Positions 6,715 through 16,178 are shown, numbered from the stretch's first letter. The stretch is 64,000 bases of DNA from Microbacterium keratanolyticum (GCF_016907255.1 NZ_JAFBBQ010000001.1:1426001-1490000), one strand, 5' to 3'. Numbers and translations: made by a program. Notes: generated by a model from the sequence alone, not told the origin.

Positions 6715-8123
6715 CGAAGCTTGCGCGGACAGCGCGTCGCGAAGAGGGCTCCATGCTGGTCTCGGTGCTCATCATCATGCTGGTGCTCACGGTCGGCGGA
6801 CTGGTCATCGCCAGTGCGGTGATCAACACGATCGGCGTCGTCGCCACAGGACGGGACAGTGCACAGTCACGGGCCGCGGCTGATGCGGGCCTCGCGGATG
6901 TGAGCGCGCAGCTGCAACGTGGAACGATCATCTGCGATCCCCGCGCCGCCGCGCCCGCGCCCGTCTCAGCCCCCGCGGGATCACCGACGGCGTACACGGT
7001 CACGATCTCCTGCGGTTCGAACCCGAGCACCGGTCGCAGTGAACTCACCCTTGTGTCGAAGGGTGTGGGCGAGCAGCAGACGGTCACGGAGACGTCGGTG
7101 ACCTATGGCCCTGGACTCGCCGGCGCGCTCACCACAATGAAGGCGCCGAACGGCACGTTGATGCTGACCGATCCTCGATCCAGCGCCTCCGGCAACGTGC
7201 TCGTCAACGACGGCGACTTCATCTGCTCGAACGACGCCCGCATCATCGAGACCGTCGTCGTGCGGAAGGGCTCGGTGCACAACTCAAACCGGTGCACCGT
7301 GAACAAGATCATCGCTTCGCGAGGCGTGACCCTGGACACCGGCGCCACCGTCACCGGTGACGTATACGCGCTGGGTGGAACCTTCCGGCTCGGCACGAAT
7401 GCCGAAGTCACAGGCAACGTGTACGTCGACGGCGATGTCAGCCTCAACGGCGGGAAGATCAACGGCACACTCACCGTCACCGGTCGTGTGACCGGAACGG
7501 CACAGATCACCGGCGGCACGTTCACGGGCGGGTTCCAGTCGCCGCCGGAGATCGCGCCGGATGCCTTCCGCTGGATCGACGTTCCGTATCACGGTCCCCT
7601 GCCGGGCAACGACGCAGCGATGAACAGATGCCCTGCCGCAAATGCCGGCGCAGACCTTCTTCCGATCGTGAGCAAGACCACTCCCCAGGTCGTCGACTGG
7701 CGTGGCTGTACTTCGCTTCTCAACCTCTTCAGCACCGCGCTGGCTCTGCGCACCGATGTGACGATCTACGTCAGCAGGGCCATCAACCTCGACGGCGTCG
7801 TTCTCAGCTCCGCAGATGGCGCCCCACATCAGTTCAACGTGATCATGCCGGACGGTGTGACCGACGGTCGACCCACGGGTCCGTGCACGACAGAGAACCG
7901 CCTCGATATCTACAGCCTGAAGATGACCCCGGAGATCTCCGGGATCGCGTACTCACCGTGCGCCATCAGTCCCGGTGGCGCGACCTGGAACGGACTCATC
8001 TACGGCGGCGATGTGCAGGCGTTCAATGGATCGACCCTGACCTACCGCGACCTCAGCCTCCCGAACGGACAGAAGCTGCGCGAACCCCTGGGCGCCATCC
8101 TCAACATGCGGGACATCGGATGA
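6708..8123 (+). CDS. Large pilin-like membrane protein with bactofilin-like repeat region
   Basis: 471 aa. The N-terminus (basic residues, then EEGSMLVSVLIIMLVLTVGGLVIAS) resembles PilX-type proteins, but the Gly-Phe-Thr-Leu-x-Glu cleavage site is degenerate: Glu13/14-Gly-Ser-Met replaces it. Residues about 145-265 contain short repeating strands (GNVLVNDGDF, ATVTGDVYAL, AEVTGNVYVD, GKINGTLTVT, GTAQITGG), the pattern of a right-handed beta-helix seen in bactofilins and polymer-forming proteins. A C-terminal domain of about 190 aa with several Cys follows. Position between the minor pilins and the prepilin peptidase suggests a tip or surface component of the pilus. The role is inferred. Confidence 0.75.
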   Translation: MLTKLARTARREEGSMLVSVLIIMLVLTVGGLVIASAVINTIGVVATGRDSAQSRAAADAGLADVSAQLQRGTIICDPRAAAPAPVSAPAGSPTAYTVTISCGSNPSTGRSELTLVSKGVGEQQTVTETSVTYGPGLAGALTTMKAPNGTLMLTDPRSSASGNVLVNDGDFICSNDARIIETVVVRKGSVHNSNRCTVNKIIASRGVTLDTGATVTGDVYALGGTFRLGTNAEVTGNVYVDGDVSLNGGKINGTLTVTGRVTGTAQITGGTFTGGFQSPPEIAPDAFRWIDVPYHGPLPGNDAAMNRCPAANAGADLLPIVSKTTPQVVDWRGCTSLLNLFSTALALRTDVTIYVSRAINLDGVVLSSADGAPHQFNVIMPDGVTDGRPTGPCTTENRLDIYSLKMTPEISGIAYSPCAISPGGATWNGLIYGGDVQAFNGSTLTYRDLSLPNGQKLREPLGAILNMRDIG

Positions 8124-8932
8124 CAGCAGTTCTCACCGTCTTCGCCGGCATCCTCGGCCTGGTCATCGGCTCGTTCCTCAACGTCGTGATCGCCCGCGTC
8201 CCTGCGGGCGTCGCGCTCACGAGAGAGAGCCAGTGCCCGCGCTGTGATGCCGCGATCCGACCCTGGCAGAACATTCCGCTTCTGTCGTGGATGCTTTTGC
8301 GTGGTCGTTGCGCAGGCTGTGGTGAACCCATCTCTGCCCGATACCCGCTCGTCGAGCTCGCGACCGCGCTGCTGTTCGCCGCGACGGCATGGTGGGTGCT
8401 CGCCTCCGAACTGGCTTCGATCGCCACGGGCGTCGTCCTGTTCCTCGCCTACGCCTGGTTCGCGGGAATCAGCGTCGCGTTGACCCTGATCGACCTCGAC
8501 ACGCATCGCCTTCCCAACGTGATCGTCGTGCCCTCGATCGTCGTGATCGCTCTTCTCCTCACGGCTGCCGCCATCCTGAGCGGCGACTTCGCCGCGCTCA
8601 TCCGCGCCGGTATCGGCGGAGCATCCCTCTTCGCCTTCTACTTCATCCTCGCCTTTGTGCGCCCGGGGGCAATGGGCGGAGGAGACGTGAAGCTCGCCGC
8701 CGTCGTCGGCCTCGTCCTCGCCTGGATCGGCTGGGGCGCTCTCATCGTCGGCGCGTTCGCGGCCTTCATCCTCGGCGGCATCCTGGGTCTCGCTCTCATG
8801 GCGTCACGGCGCGCAACCCGTCGATCCGCCATTCCCTTCGGCCCGTGGATGATCACGGGCGCCTGGGTCGGAATCTTCGCCGGCACGGCGCTCGCCGACG
8901 GCTATCTGCAATTGATCGGGGTGAGCGCATGA
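8120..8932 (+). CDS. pilD: Prepilin peptidase (A24 family)
   Basis: 270 aa, integral membrane. It removes the leader of prepilins at Gly|Phe and often N-methylates the new terminus. The N-terminal methylase-like domain keeps the four zinc Cys (CPRC at 39-42, CAGC at 64-67). The catalytic aspartates are in LIDLDTHRLP and GGGDVKLAA, typical of aspartic A24 peptidases. About seven to eight membrane helices. The ATG overlaps the previous stop (GGATGA), so longer upstream starts in this frame, which run across the preceding gene, were rejected. Confidence 0.93.
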   Translation: MTAVLTVFAGILGLVIGSFLNVVIARVPAGVALTRESQCPRCDAAIRPWQNIPLLSWMLLRGRCAGCGEPISARYPLVELATALLFAATAWWVLASELASIATGVVLFLAYAWFAGISVALTLIDLDTHRLPNVIVVPSIVVIALLLTAAAILSGDFAALIRAGIGGASLFAFYFILAFVRPGAMGGGDVKLAAVVGLVLAWIGWGALIVGAFAAFILGGILGLALMASRRATRRSAIPFGPWMITGAWVGIFAGTALADGYLQLIGVSA

Positions 8933-8966
8933 CCCCACACGCGCTACCTCAGAAGGGAAGGACGAC

Positions 8967-10013
8967 ATGAGCAAATCCGTCGTCGCACTGGAGATCACCG
9001 AAGAGCACGTGCGCGCCGTCGAGGTGCGGCCCGGTCGCACTCCGCTGATCCTCGCCGCAGGATCGGTGCCGCTCCCCCCGGATTCGGCACGCGATTCCGA
9101 GATTCTGGACTCGGATGCTGTCGCCATCGCCGTGCGGCAGCTGTGGTCTCACGCGGGTATCAAGAGTCGCTCGGTGATCCTCGCACTCGGCAGCCGCCGC
9201 ATCCTCGTCCGCGACTACACGACACAGGCGATGACCGCCGACATGATGCGCCAGGCCCTCCCCTATCAGGTGCAGGATCTTCTTCCGGTTCCGATCGACC
9301 AGGCCGTCCTCGACTTCTACCCCGCCAGCGAGGTCGGCGACCAGGTCTCAGGTCTGCTCGTCGCCGCCGTCGCCGAGCAGGTCGAGTCGCTGATCTCGAC
9401 GCTCGCGAAGGCGAAGATCGAGGTCGATGTCGTCGACCTGCTGCCCTTCGGGCTCGCTCGCATCTCGCGGGCACTGCTCGTACCGGGTGAGACCGCCGCG
9501 ATGATCCACATCACCGATCACACGACCTACGTCGTGGTCATGCTCGACGGCATCCCGCGCTTCGTCCGCATCATCCCCGTCGACCTTCCCACGACGACGG
9601 TGCGTGCCCGCAGAGCCGCCGAGATGCAAGATTCCCTGGCCGCGCAGGATGAGTTCGAAGAGCTGCTGGCCCCGGCCGGTGTCGGCGCACCGCTGCGCTC
9701 CCGGGCATCCATGCGTGTAGGCGGATCGGTGACGACCGCACCCGACCCCAACGTCGCCGATCTCGTGCACCAGGTTCGCAACACCATCCGCTTCGCGAAC
9801 GAGCGTCCGGGAGCCGCAGCCGTCACGAGCGTGTACCTCAGCGGTGCGGGATCCGCGATTCCCGACGTCGCCGCCGCGATCGGCCAGGTGCTCGGAACGC
9901 GCGTCGAGTACGTGAACATCAACATGATCACCACATCCAAGATCACGCTCGAGGGCGAGTTCGCACTCGACCTCGTCGGTACCCTCGGTGTCGTCTACGG
10001 AGGAACGTTCTGA
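8967..10013 (+). CDS. pilM: Type IV pilus assembly protein PilM
   Basis: 348 aa, cytoplasmic, actin/FtsA-like fold. PilM binds the short cytoplasmic tail of PilN and couples the ring of PilN/PilO to the motor. The N-terminus SVVALEITEEHVRAVEV and the QALPYQVQDLLPVPIDQAVLDF segment are characteristic, and LSGAGSAIPDVAAAIGQVLG is the second nucleotide-binding loop of the fold. It lies 34 bp after pilD with its own ribosome site (GAAGGGAAGGACGAC). Its stop overlaps pilN (TGATGG). Confidence 0.9.
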   Translation: MSKSVVALEITEEHVRAVEVRPGRTPLILAAGSVPLPPDSARDSEILDSDAVAIAVRQLWSHAGIKSRSVILALGSRRILVRDYTTQAMTADMMRQALPYQVQDLLPVPIDQAVLDFYPASEVGDQVSGLLVAAVAEQVESLISTLAKAKIEVDVVDLLPFGLARISRALLVPGETAAMIHITDHTTYVVVMLDGIPRFVRIIPVDLPTTTVRARRAAEMQDSLAAQDEFEELLAPAGVGAPLRSRASMRVGGSVTTAPDPNVADLVHQVRNTIRFANERPGAAAVTSVYLSGAGSAIPDVAAAIGQVLGTRVEYVNINMITTSKITLEGEFALDLVGTLGVVYGGTF

Positions 10014-10699
10014 TGGCCTCTCCCTCATCGCACGGGCTGATCCTCGGCAGTGTGCCGCACGTCAACCTCATGCCCCGCTCGGAGATCGAGCGTCGCGGGC
10101 GAAAGGTTCTCATCCACCGCTGGCTGCTGATCCTGATCGCCGCCCTGCTGCTGGTCGGCATCGTCGTCCTCGGCGGGTTCTCGCTCAAGATCGCGGCCGA
10201 TCTGCGCCTCGCGTCGGAGAACGAGCGCACGACGGCGCTTCTCGCAGAGCTCTCATCGCTCTCCGATGTCAGCGACATGCTGCGACAGGAGGCCGATCTC
10301 ACCAGCTTTCGCACGGAAGCACTCGGCACCGATCTGACGTGGTCCCGGCTGCTGGGGGCGACAGCATCGGTCCTGCCCGCCGGTTCTGCGATCACGAACT
10401 TCGCGGTGGAAGCCGCGGGGATCGGTCGCACCGGAGGCGAACCGCAGGATCTTCCCGGTCCTGCAGTCGTCATGACGGTGACCTCGGCGACCCCGCTCGA
10501 CGTGGTCGGCGTCATTCGCGCGATGCGCGGCGCCACCGGGATCTACGCCGCGGACGGCATCGAGCTTCGCAAAGAAGCGGTCGCCGCCGATCCTGACGCT
10601 CCGATCCTCTACTCCTACGTCCTCACGATCCTCGCCGCTGAAGAGATGTACACCGGGCGCTTCGCCCCCGAAGAGCCCGCTGCGGCAGAAGAGGACTGA
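10013..10699 (+). CDS. pilN: PilN-like type IV pilus inner-membrane protein
   Basis: 228 aa. A short cytoplasmic N-terminus containing VPHVNLMPRSEIERR matches the PilN motif (usually INLLPWR) that docks on PilM. One transmembrane helix (about 44-62) is followed by a coiled-coil-prone stretch and a ferredoxin-like extracytoplasmic domain. Position between pilM and pilO supports the name more than similarity alone. The start overlaps the pilM stop. Confidence 0.82.
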   Translation: MASPSSHGLILGSVPHVNLMPRSEIERRGRKVLIHRWLLILIAALLLVGIVVLGGFSLKIAADLRLASENERTTALLAELSSLSDVSDMLRQEADLTSFRTEALGTDLTWSRLLGATASVLPAGSAITNFAVEAAGIGRTGGEPQDLPGPAVVMTVTSATPLDVVGVIRAMRGATGIYAADGIELRKEAVAADPDAPILYSYVLTILAAEEMYTGRFAPEEPAAAEED

Positions 10700-10701
10700 T
10701 C

Positions 10702-11373
10702 ATGCCCAAGCAGCTCATCAACATCATCGGCACCCTCGTGATCGTTCTCGTCGTCGTGCTCGGAGTGGTCCTCGGAGTGGTTCCCCTCTCGTCTCAGACC
10801 GGCCAGGTGCACGCAGAGGCCACGACCGTGCGTCAGTCAAATGACATCTTTAACGCCCAGGTACGTCAGCTCAAGGCTGTGAAGAAGCCCGAGCTCGAGA
10901 GCCGCCTGGCGGGGCTTCGCTCGGAGATCCCCGCGGTCGCTCTCAATGACGACGTCTTCGAGCTGATCAACGCCGCCGCAGCCGCCACCGCGTCGACCGT
11001 GGTATCCGTCACCGTGACGGAACCCGAGCCGTGGGTCACGCCCGTCATCGAAGGCGAAGAACCTGCGCCCGCTGAGGAGGTCCCGGCAACCGAAGAAGCC
11101 TCGGCCGAAGACGATACTGCCGCGGCAACGGACGACGCACCCGTCCCGGCAAAGCCGGCTGACTCCCCGCGCAAGAGCCTGCCCTTCGCCATTCAGGTCA
11201 CGACCGCGGACATGACGTCGGCTGCCGCGTTCGTCGATGCCCTTCGCGCCGCGTCGCGGCTCGTGCGCATCGAGACCGTGGCATTCACCGAGAACGTTGC
11301 CGCCGACCCTGACGGTGCTCCCACGATCAGCGTCTCCGTCGCGCTGCGCAGCCTCGTGCTCTCCGGAAAGTGA
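10702..11373 (+). CDS. pilO: PilO-like type IV pilus inner-membrane protein
   Basis: 223 aa. One N-terminal membrane helix (about 5-25), a coiled-coil region with VRQLKAVKKPELESRLAGLRSEIP, then a globular domain. An unusual insertion of roughly 45 residues rich in Glu, Ala and Pro (EGEEPAPAEEVPATEEASAE) splits the domain, as a flexible linker would. PilO normally dimerises with PilN outside the membrane. The assignment rests on order and topology; sequence conservation is weak in this family. Confidence 0.78.
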   Translation: MPKQLINIIGTLVIVLVVVLGVVLGVVPLSSQTGQVHAEATTVRQSNDIFNAQVRQLKAVKKPELESRLAGLRSEIPAVALNDDVFELINAAAAATASTVVSVTVTEPEPWVTPVIEGEEPAPAEEVPATEEASAEDDTAAATDDAPVPAKPADSPRKSLPFAIQVTTADMTSAAAFVDALRAASRLVRIETVAFTENVAADPDGAPTISVSVALRSLVLSGK

Positions 11374-11380
11374 GTCGACC

Positions 11381-12523
11381 ATGAGCGAACCACTCACCCT
11401 CGATGCCCTTCTCGCCCAGGCCGCGGGACACCGCGCCTCCGATGTCCATCTGACGGCTGACCAGCCGCCTCTGATGCGCGTCGACGGCTCGCTGGCGCCG
11501 ATCCCGCGCATCAGCTCGGTGCTGCCCGCGGCATGGTTGGATGCCTCGTTGCGGGGCATCCTCTCCTCCGAACTCGCCGAGGACTTCGAGCGCAACGGTG
11601 AAGTCGACCTCGCGCACGCGGTTCCCGGCGTCGGACGGTTCCGTGTCAACGCCTTCCGTCAGGTCGGAAAGACGGCCGTCGCCCTGCGTCTCATCTCGAC
11701 GAAGGCCATGTCGCTCGCCGAGCTCGGCGCGCCGCAGATCGCCCGCGACCTCGCCCTGCGCCCGCGCGGACTCGTGCTCGTGACGGGTCCGACGGGCTCC
11801 GGCAAGTCGACAACGCTGACCGCGATGGTCGACATCATCAACGAGACCAAACCGACTCACATCGTCACCCTCGAAGACCCGATCGAGTTCCAGCACACCA
11901 GCAAGCGCGCCCTCGTGCACCAGCGCGAGATCGGCAGCGACACGCGCTCGTTCAGCGAGGCGTTGCGACGCGTGCTGCGTCAGGACCCCGATGTCATCCT
12001 CGTCGGTGAGCTTCGAGACACCGAATCGATCCAGACGGCGCTCTCTGCGGCCGAGACCGGTCACCTCGTTCTCTCCACCCTGCACACTCAGGGCGCGGCG
12101 AAGTCGATCAACCGCATCATCGACGCGTTCCCCGCGCACCAGCAGGACCAGGTGCGCACCCAGCTCGGTGACACCCTGCAGGGCATCATCAGCCAGACGC
12201 TGCTCCCCCTCGCCCAGAAGGCCGGCCGTACGATCGCGACCGAGGTTCTCGTGAGCACCCCCGCCGTCGCGAACCTCATCCGCGAGGGACAGGTGGCACA
12301 GCTGTACTCGGCGATGCAGGCCGGATCCGCACAGGGCATGCACACGCTCGACCAGGATCTGAAGCGCCTTGTCGCCAACGGCATCATCTCTCAGCAGGTC
12401 GCTCGGTCGATCGCCGTCGACCCGAAGGACCTGGACAACGTGCGCGTCCGTCCAGAGGATCTCGACGCGGACGCGTGGTCGATGCAGGCCACGGAGCATC
12501 GCACTCTCGGATGGGCGAACTGA
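11381..12523 (+). CDS. pilT: Type IV pilus retraction ATPase PilT
   Basis: 380 aa. A hexameric ATPase that depolymerises the pilus and powers retraction. Walker A GPTGSGKS is at 136-143, the Asp box around TLEDPIEF, Walker B near DVILVGELRD (204-213) and the His box in TGHLVLSTLHTQGA. The C-terminal ANLIREGQVAQLYSAMQ and MHTLDQDL segments distinguish PilT from PilB. The ATG lies eight bases after pilO; the longer frame upstream overlaps pilO and was rejected. Presence of PilT implies a retractable pilus, so twitching or DNA uptake are possible. Confidence 0.92.
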   Translation: MSEPLTLDALLAQAAGHRASDVHLTADQPPLMRVDGSLAPIPRISSVLPAAWLDASLRGILSSELAEDFERNGEVDLAHAVPGVGRFRVNAFRQVGKTAVALRLISTKAMSLAELGAPQIARDLALRPRGLVLVTGPTGSGKSTTLTAMVDIINETKPTHIVTLEDPIEFQHTSKRALVHQREIGSDTRSFSEALRRVLRQDPDVILVGELRDTESIQTALSAAETGHLVLSTLHTQGAAKSINRIIDAFPAHQQDQVRTQLGDTLQGIISQTLLPLAQKAGRTIATEVLVSTPAVANLIREGQVAQLYSAMQAGSAQGMHTLDQDLKRLVANGIISQQVARSIAVDPKDLDNVRVRPEDLDADAWSMQATEHRTLGWAN

Positions 12524-12524
12524 C

Positions 12525-13760
12525 ATGGCGATCGTTCAGGAGTACTCCTACCGCGCCACGGACGCGACCAGCGGTGGTGTCGTCAAGGGCACGCTGGAAG
12601 CGGCCAGCGAGACCGCCGTCGTCAACAAGCTGCGCGCGCAGGGGCTGATCCCCCTCGACGTGCAGCTGCTCTCGAAAACGGGTCTCAACCAGGAGATCAC
12701 GATCCCCGGCTTCGAGAAGCGCGTCAAGATCTCGTCCCTTGCGGTGTTCTCGAAGCAGATGGCCGGACTCGTGACCGCCGGGCTCCCGCTGCTGCGGGTG
12801 CTCACGATCCTCTCCGAGCAGACGGAAGACAAGGTCCTGCAGACCGCGCTCGTCGCCGTGCAGGCCGAGGTCGCCCGCGGTGCGGCGCTGTCCGTCGCCC
12901 TGGAGAGCCATCCCGATGTCTTTCCCCCGCTCATGATCAGCATGGTCCGCGTCGGCGAGATGGGTGGATTCCTCGCGGATGCTCTCCAGTCGGTCGCGCG
13001 CACCTATGCGGACGAGGCGGAGCTCCAGAACAAGATCAAGTCAGCGACGACCTATCCCCTGGTCGTTCTGTCGATCGCGATCCTCGGCGTCATCGCCATG
13101 GTCACCTTCGTGGTGCCGGTCTTCAAGAGCATATTCGAGGGGATGGGCTCCGAGCTTCCCCTGCCGACCCAGATCATCGTGTCGATCTCGAACAACATGA
13201 TCTGGATTCTTCCGGTCATGATCGTTGTCGCGGTCGTCGGCTGGATCTGGTGGAGCCGCAACAAGAACACCGAGGCCGTGCGCAAGCGCATCGACCCGCT
13301 GAAACTGCGGATGCCCGTGTTCGGGCCCCTCAACACGAAGATCGCCGTCGCCCGCTTTGCCCGGAGCCTCTCGATGATGCTCAATGCGGGCGTGCCGCTC
13401 ATCCAGGCGCTCGCGATCGTCGGTGAGGCCAGCAACAACTACAAGATCGAACAGGCCGTCCTCACGGTGCAGGAGTCGGTGCGCCAAGGACGTTCCTTCT
13501 CGGTGCCACTCGCGAAGGCCGAGGTCTTCCCGTCGATGGTCGCGCAGATGGTATCCGTCGGTGAGGAATCCGGAACTCTGCCCGAGATGCTCTCCAGCAT
13601 CGCCGACTTCTACGAGAACGAGGTCGAGACCGCAACCGAGCAGCTCACCGCGAGCATCGAGCCGATCCTCATCGTCGGCATCGGCATCATCATCGGTGGA
13701 ATGGTGATCTCGCTCTACCTGCCGATCTTCACGATCTACGGGGAACTGGGCGCCGCCTGA
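12525..13760 (+). CDS. pilC: Type IV pilus platform protein PilC (type II secretion F family)
   Basis: 411 aa, polytopic. Two T2SSF domains (about 75-195 and 275-395) each end in a membrane helix pair; conserved segments are FSKQMAGLVTAGLPLLRVL and FARSLSMMLNAGVPLIQAL, with VRVGEMGG and VSVGEESGTL closing each domain. PilC is the membrane anchor through which PilB and PilT act on pilin subunits. The ATG starts one base after the pilT stop. It ends the plus-strand pilus operon at a strong bidirectional terminator. Confidence 0.93.
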   Translation: MAIVQEYSYRATDATSGGVVKGTLEAASETAVVNKLRAQGLIPLDVQLLSKTGLNQEITIPGFEKRVKISSLAVFSKQMAGLVTAGLPLLRVLTILSEQTEDKVLQTALVAVQAEVARGAALSVALESHPDVFPPLMISMVRVGEMGGFLADALQSVARTYADEAELQNKIKSATTYPLVVLSIAILGVIAMVTFVVPVFKSIFEGMGSELPLPTQIIVSISNNMIWILPVMIVVAVVGWIWWSRNKNTEAVRKRIDPLKLRMPVFGPLNTKIAVARFARSLSMMLNAGVPLIQALAIVGEASNNYKIEQAVLTVQESVRQGRSFSVPLAKAEVFPSMVAQMVSVGEESGTLPEMLSSIADFYENEVETATEQLTASIEPILIVGIGIIIGGMVISLYLPIFTIYGELGAA

Positions 13761-13777
13761 ACGCACCCCGCACAGCA

Positions 13778-13814
13778 CGAATCCCCGTCGCGTTCATTCG
13801 CGACGGGGGATTCG
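13778..13814. terminator. Bidirectional terminator between pilC and pilB
   Basis: A 15-bp stem (13778-13792 with 13799-13814, one bulged G) with loop TTCATT separates the convergent pilC and pilB genes. Only short T/A runs flank it, but its stability and placement between two stops make it a likely shared terminator. Confidence 0.75.
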
Positions 13815-13834
13815 TCATCTCGGAGCGTCCGCTC

Positions 13835-15505
13835 TCAGATCGTGACGCGCATGACCTCTTCGATCGTGGTGAGACCCTGGGCGACCTTCGACCAGCCGTC
13901 CGTGCGCAACGAGGTCATGCCCTGCTGCATGGCGACCTCACGGATCGATGTCGCCGTGGCGTGAGTGACGACCATGTGCTGGATCTCCTCGCTGAGCACC
14001 ATGACCTCGTGCAGCGCGATGCGGCCGCGATAGCCAGTCCCCGAGCAGGTCGGGCACCCCCCGGGCTTGAACATCTGCGGCGGAGTGGATGGGTCATAGG
14101 GGAAGCCCAGATCGTGCAGCATCCGCTCCGGTTCGTGCGCCGGCACGCGACACTTCGCGCAGAGCTTGCGTGCGAGGCGCTGCGCAACGACCGCGCTGAG
14201 GGCGGTCGCCACAAGGAACGGCTCACAGCCGATCTCGATGAGACGTGTGATCGCACTGGGCGCATCGTTCGTGTGCAGCGTCGACAGCAGAAGGTGACCG
14301 GTCAGAGCCGCCTCGACAGCGATGTTGGCCGTCTCGTGGTCACGGATCTCACCGACGAGCACGATGTCAGGGTCGGACCGCAGGATCGAGCGCAGCGCCG
14401 CCTGGAAGGTGAGCCCGGCGCGCTGGTTGACCTGGACCTGACTCACTCCGGGGATCCGGTACTCGACCGGGTCCTCCACAGTGATGACATTCACGCGCGG
14501 GTTCGCGACCTCGGCAAGCGCCGTGTACAGCGTCGTCGACTTACCCGAACCCGTGGGACCGGTGACGAGCACCATCCCGTGAGGGCGGCTGATGGCCCCG
14601 CGGAAGCGCGCCTCGTTGTCGGCTCCGAAACGAAGGTCGCTCATCGCGAGCGCCTGACCGGAGTTGTCGAGGATGCGCATGACGACCTTCTCGCCCCAGA
14701 CGGTCGGCAGCGTGGCCACACGCAGATCCACCTGGCGCCCCTCATGCGACACCGAGATACGACCGTCCTGCGGTCGACGACGCTCAGCGATGTCGATCGA
14801 GGCCATGATCTTCAGTCGTGAGATCACGCCGTCCTGGATCGACGCATCCGCCCGTTGCATCTCGTGCAGCACGCCGTCGATGCGGAATCGCACCATCAGC
14901 TGCCGCTCCCCCGGCTCGATGTGGATATCGCTCGCACGGTCGTTGATCGCCTGGGTGATCAGCAGGTTCACGAAACGGACGATCGGAGCATCCGCATCGC
15001 CGTCGTCAAGTGACTCGGTGTGCGCCGTCGTGCCGGGACCTGCCGCCTCACCGATCTGCTCCGACAGGTCGCTCAGCTCTTCGTCCGAGCGCAGGTATCG
15101 CTCGAACGCCTGGCGCAGGCCGTCGATGCTGACGACGACCGGCTCGACCGTGAGATCGGTCACGCGCTGGATGTCGTCCATCGCGATGAGATCCGCAGGC
15201 TCGACCATGCCGACCATGAGCGTACGGCGGCGACGCTCCAGCGGAATCAGCTGGTAGCGACGGCACAGGGCGCTCGGGACCAGACCGATGATCTCGGGAT
15301 CCAGCTCCCGCGACGTCAGGTCTGTATAGGGCAGATCACGAGCCGCGGCGACCGCGTGCGCGAGCTGCGTCGCGGTGATCTGATTCGTCTCAAGAAGGTG
15401 GGTGGAGAGCTGCTCCCCGTCGCCGACCGTGGCCATGGCCGCCTGCAGATCCTGCGGCATGATCGCGCCCGTCAGTACGAGCGTCTCGGTGATGCTGTTG
15501 AGCAT
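13835..15505 (-). CDS. pilB: Type IV pilus extension ATPase PilB (GspE/PulE family)
   Basis: 556 aa. The ATPase that drives pilus polymerisation. An N-terminal MshEN/T2SSE-N domain (1-140) contains RRYQLIPLERRRRTLMVGMVEP, a motif that in related proteins can bind c-di-GMP. Walker A GPTGSGKS is at 316-323, the Asp box in TVEDPVEYRIPG, Walker B near DPDIVLVGEIRD. A tetra-cysteine zinc site is formed by CAKC and CPTC around residues 460-505, specific for PilB/GspE and absent from PilT. It faces the rest of the locus on the opposite strand, with its own promoter region (15506-15614). Confidence 0.94.
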   Translation of the reverse strand: MLNSITETLVLTGAIMPQDLQAAMATVGDGEQLSTHLLETNQITATQLAHAVAAARDLPYTDLTSRELDPEIIGLVPSALCRRYQLIPLERRRRTLMVGMVEPADLIAMDDIQRVTDLTVEPVVVSIDGLRQAFERYLRSDEELSDLSEQIGEAAGPGTTAHTESLDDGDADAPIVRFVNLLITQAINDRASDIHIEPGERQLMVRFRIDGVLHEMQRADASIQDGVISRLKIMASIDIAERRRPQDGRISVSHEGRQVDLRVATLPTVWGEKVVMRILDNSGQALAMSDLRFGADNEARFRGAISRPHGMVLVTGPTGSGKSTTLYTALAEVANPRVNVITVEDPVEYRIPGVSQVQVNQRAGLTFQAALRSILRSDPDIVLVGEIRDHETANIAVEAALTGHLLLSTLHTNDAPSAITRLIEIGCEPFLVATALSAVVAQRLARKLCAKCRVPAHEPERMLHDLGFPYDPSTPPQMFKPGGCPTCSGTGYRGRIALHEVMVLSEEIQHMVVTHATATSIREVAMQQGMTSLRTDGWSKVAQGLTTIEEVMRVTI

Positions 15506-15614
15506 GTGGTGGTCCCCTTCGTCCCCGCCCCCGTTTCCCCATCCTATGGGTTTTGGTAGGTGACCTGCCTAATCCGTTTTCGGAGGGTGATCCAGGGGCC
15601 GCACGGAGTCAGGC

Positions 15615-16178
15615 TCATCCGTCGATGACGACGACCTCATACTGACTCGCGTCACGGGTGGTACTCGCCCATGTCTGGGCCTGCGCGGCGACATCCTCGG
15701 CGCTCGTACCGTGAAAGCCCGGGAACCCGGTGGCAGCGGAGCTCGCCATCCATGCGGTGAGCGGCTCGCCATCCGGGGTGGAAGCCGACATGTATCGCAC
15801 CACGATGAGCGTCTTCCCTGTCGCCACTGACTCTTCGTCCGTCTTGCGGAAGAAGCTCGCCAGGTCCGAGCTGTCTGACGTTGCGATACTCGCTGCAACC
15901 TCTTGTCGGACGGATTCCGGCAACGGCTGCGCGATATCGATGACGATGTACGAGCCGTCATCCTGCTGGTAGGGGCGCTGCGTTCCCACCTGCCCATTCA
16001 GTTGCTTCGCCTGTGCGTCCGTGAGCATGTCGCCGACCGCGAGATCGTCGAGCGTTTCCGGAGGGGTGGAAACGCTCGGAGCCGGCGTGGTTCCCGCCGT
16101 CTCCGCGACACCAGAACACCCTGTGAGCAGAAGAAGCGCCAGTGCGATGCTGCCAACGACCGAGATGCGGGTGATCAT
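15615..16178 (-). CDS. Putative lipoprotein, function unknown
   Basis: 187 aa. A lipoprotein signal peptide is clear: MITRIS, a hydrophobic stretch, then the lipobox LLTGC with the lipidated Cys at 21. A Thr/Pro-rich linker follows (TTPAPSVSTPPETLDD) and a soluble domain of about 140 aa with no motif I recognise. It lies upstream of pilB on the same strand, 109 bp away, so a link with pilus function at the cell envelope is possible but unproven. Unknown function. Confidence 0.8.
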   Translation of the reverse strand: MITRISVVGSIALALLLLTGCSGVAETAGTTPAPSVSTPPETLDDLAVGDMLTDAQAKQLNGQVGTQRPYQQDDGSYIVIDIAQPLPESVRQEVAASIATSDSSDLASFFRKTDEESVATGKTLIVVRYMSASTPDGEPLTAWMASSAATGFPGFHGTSAEDVAAQAQTWASTTRDASQYEVVVIDG

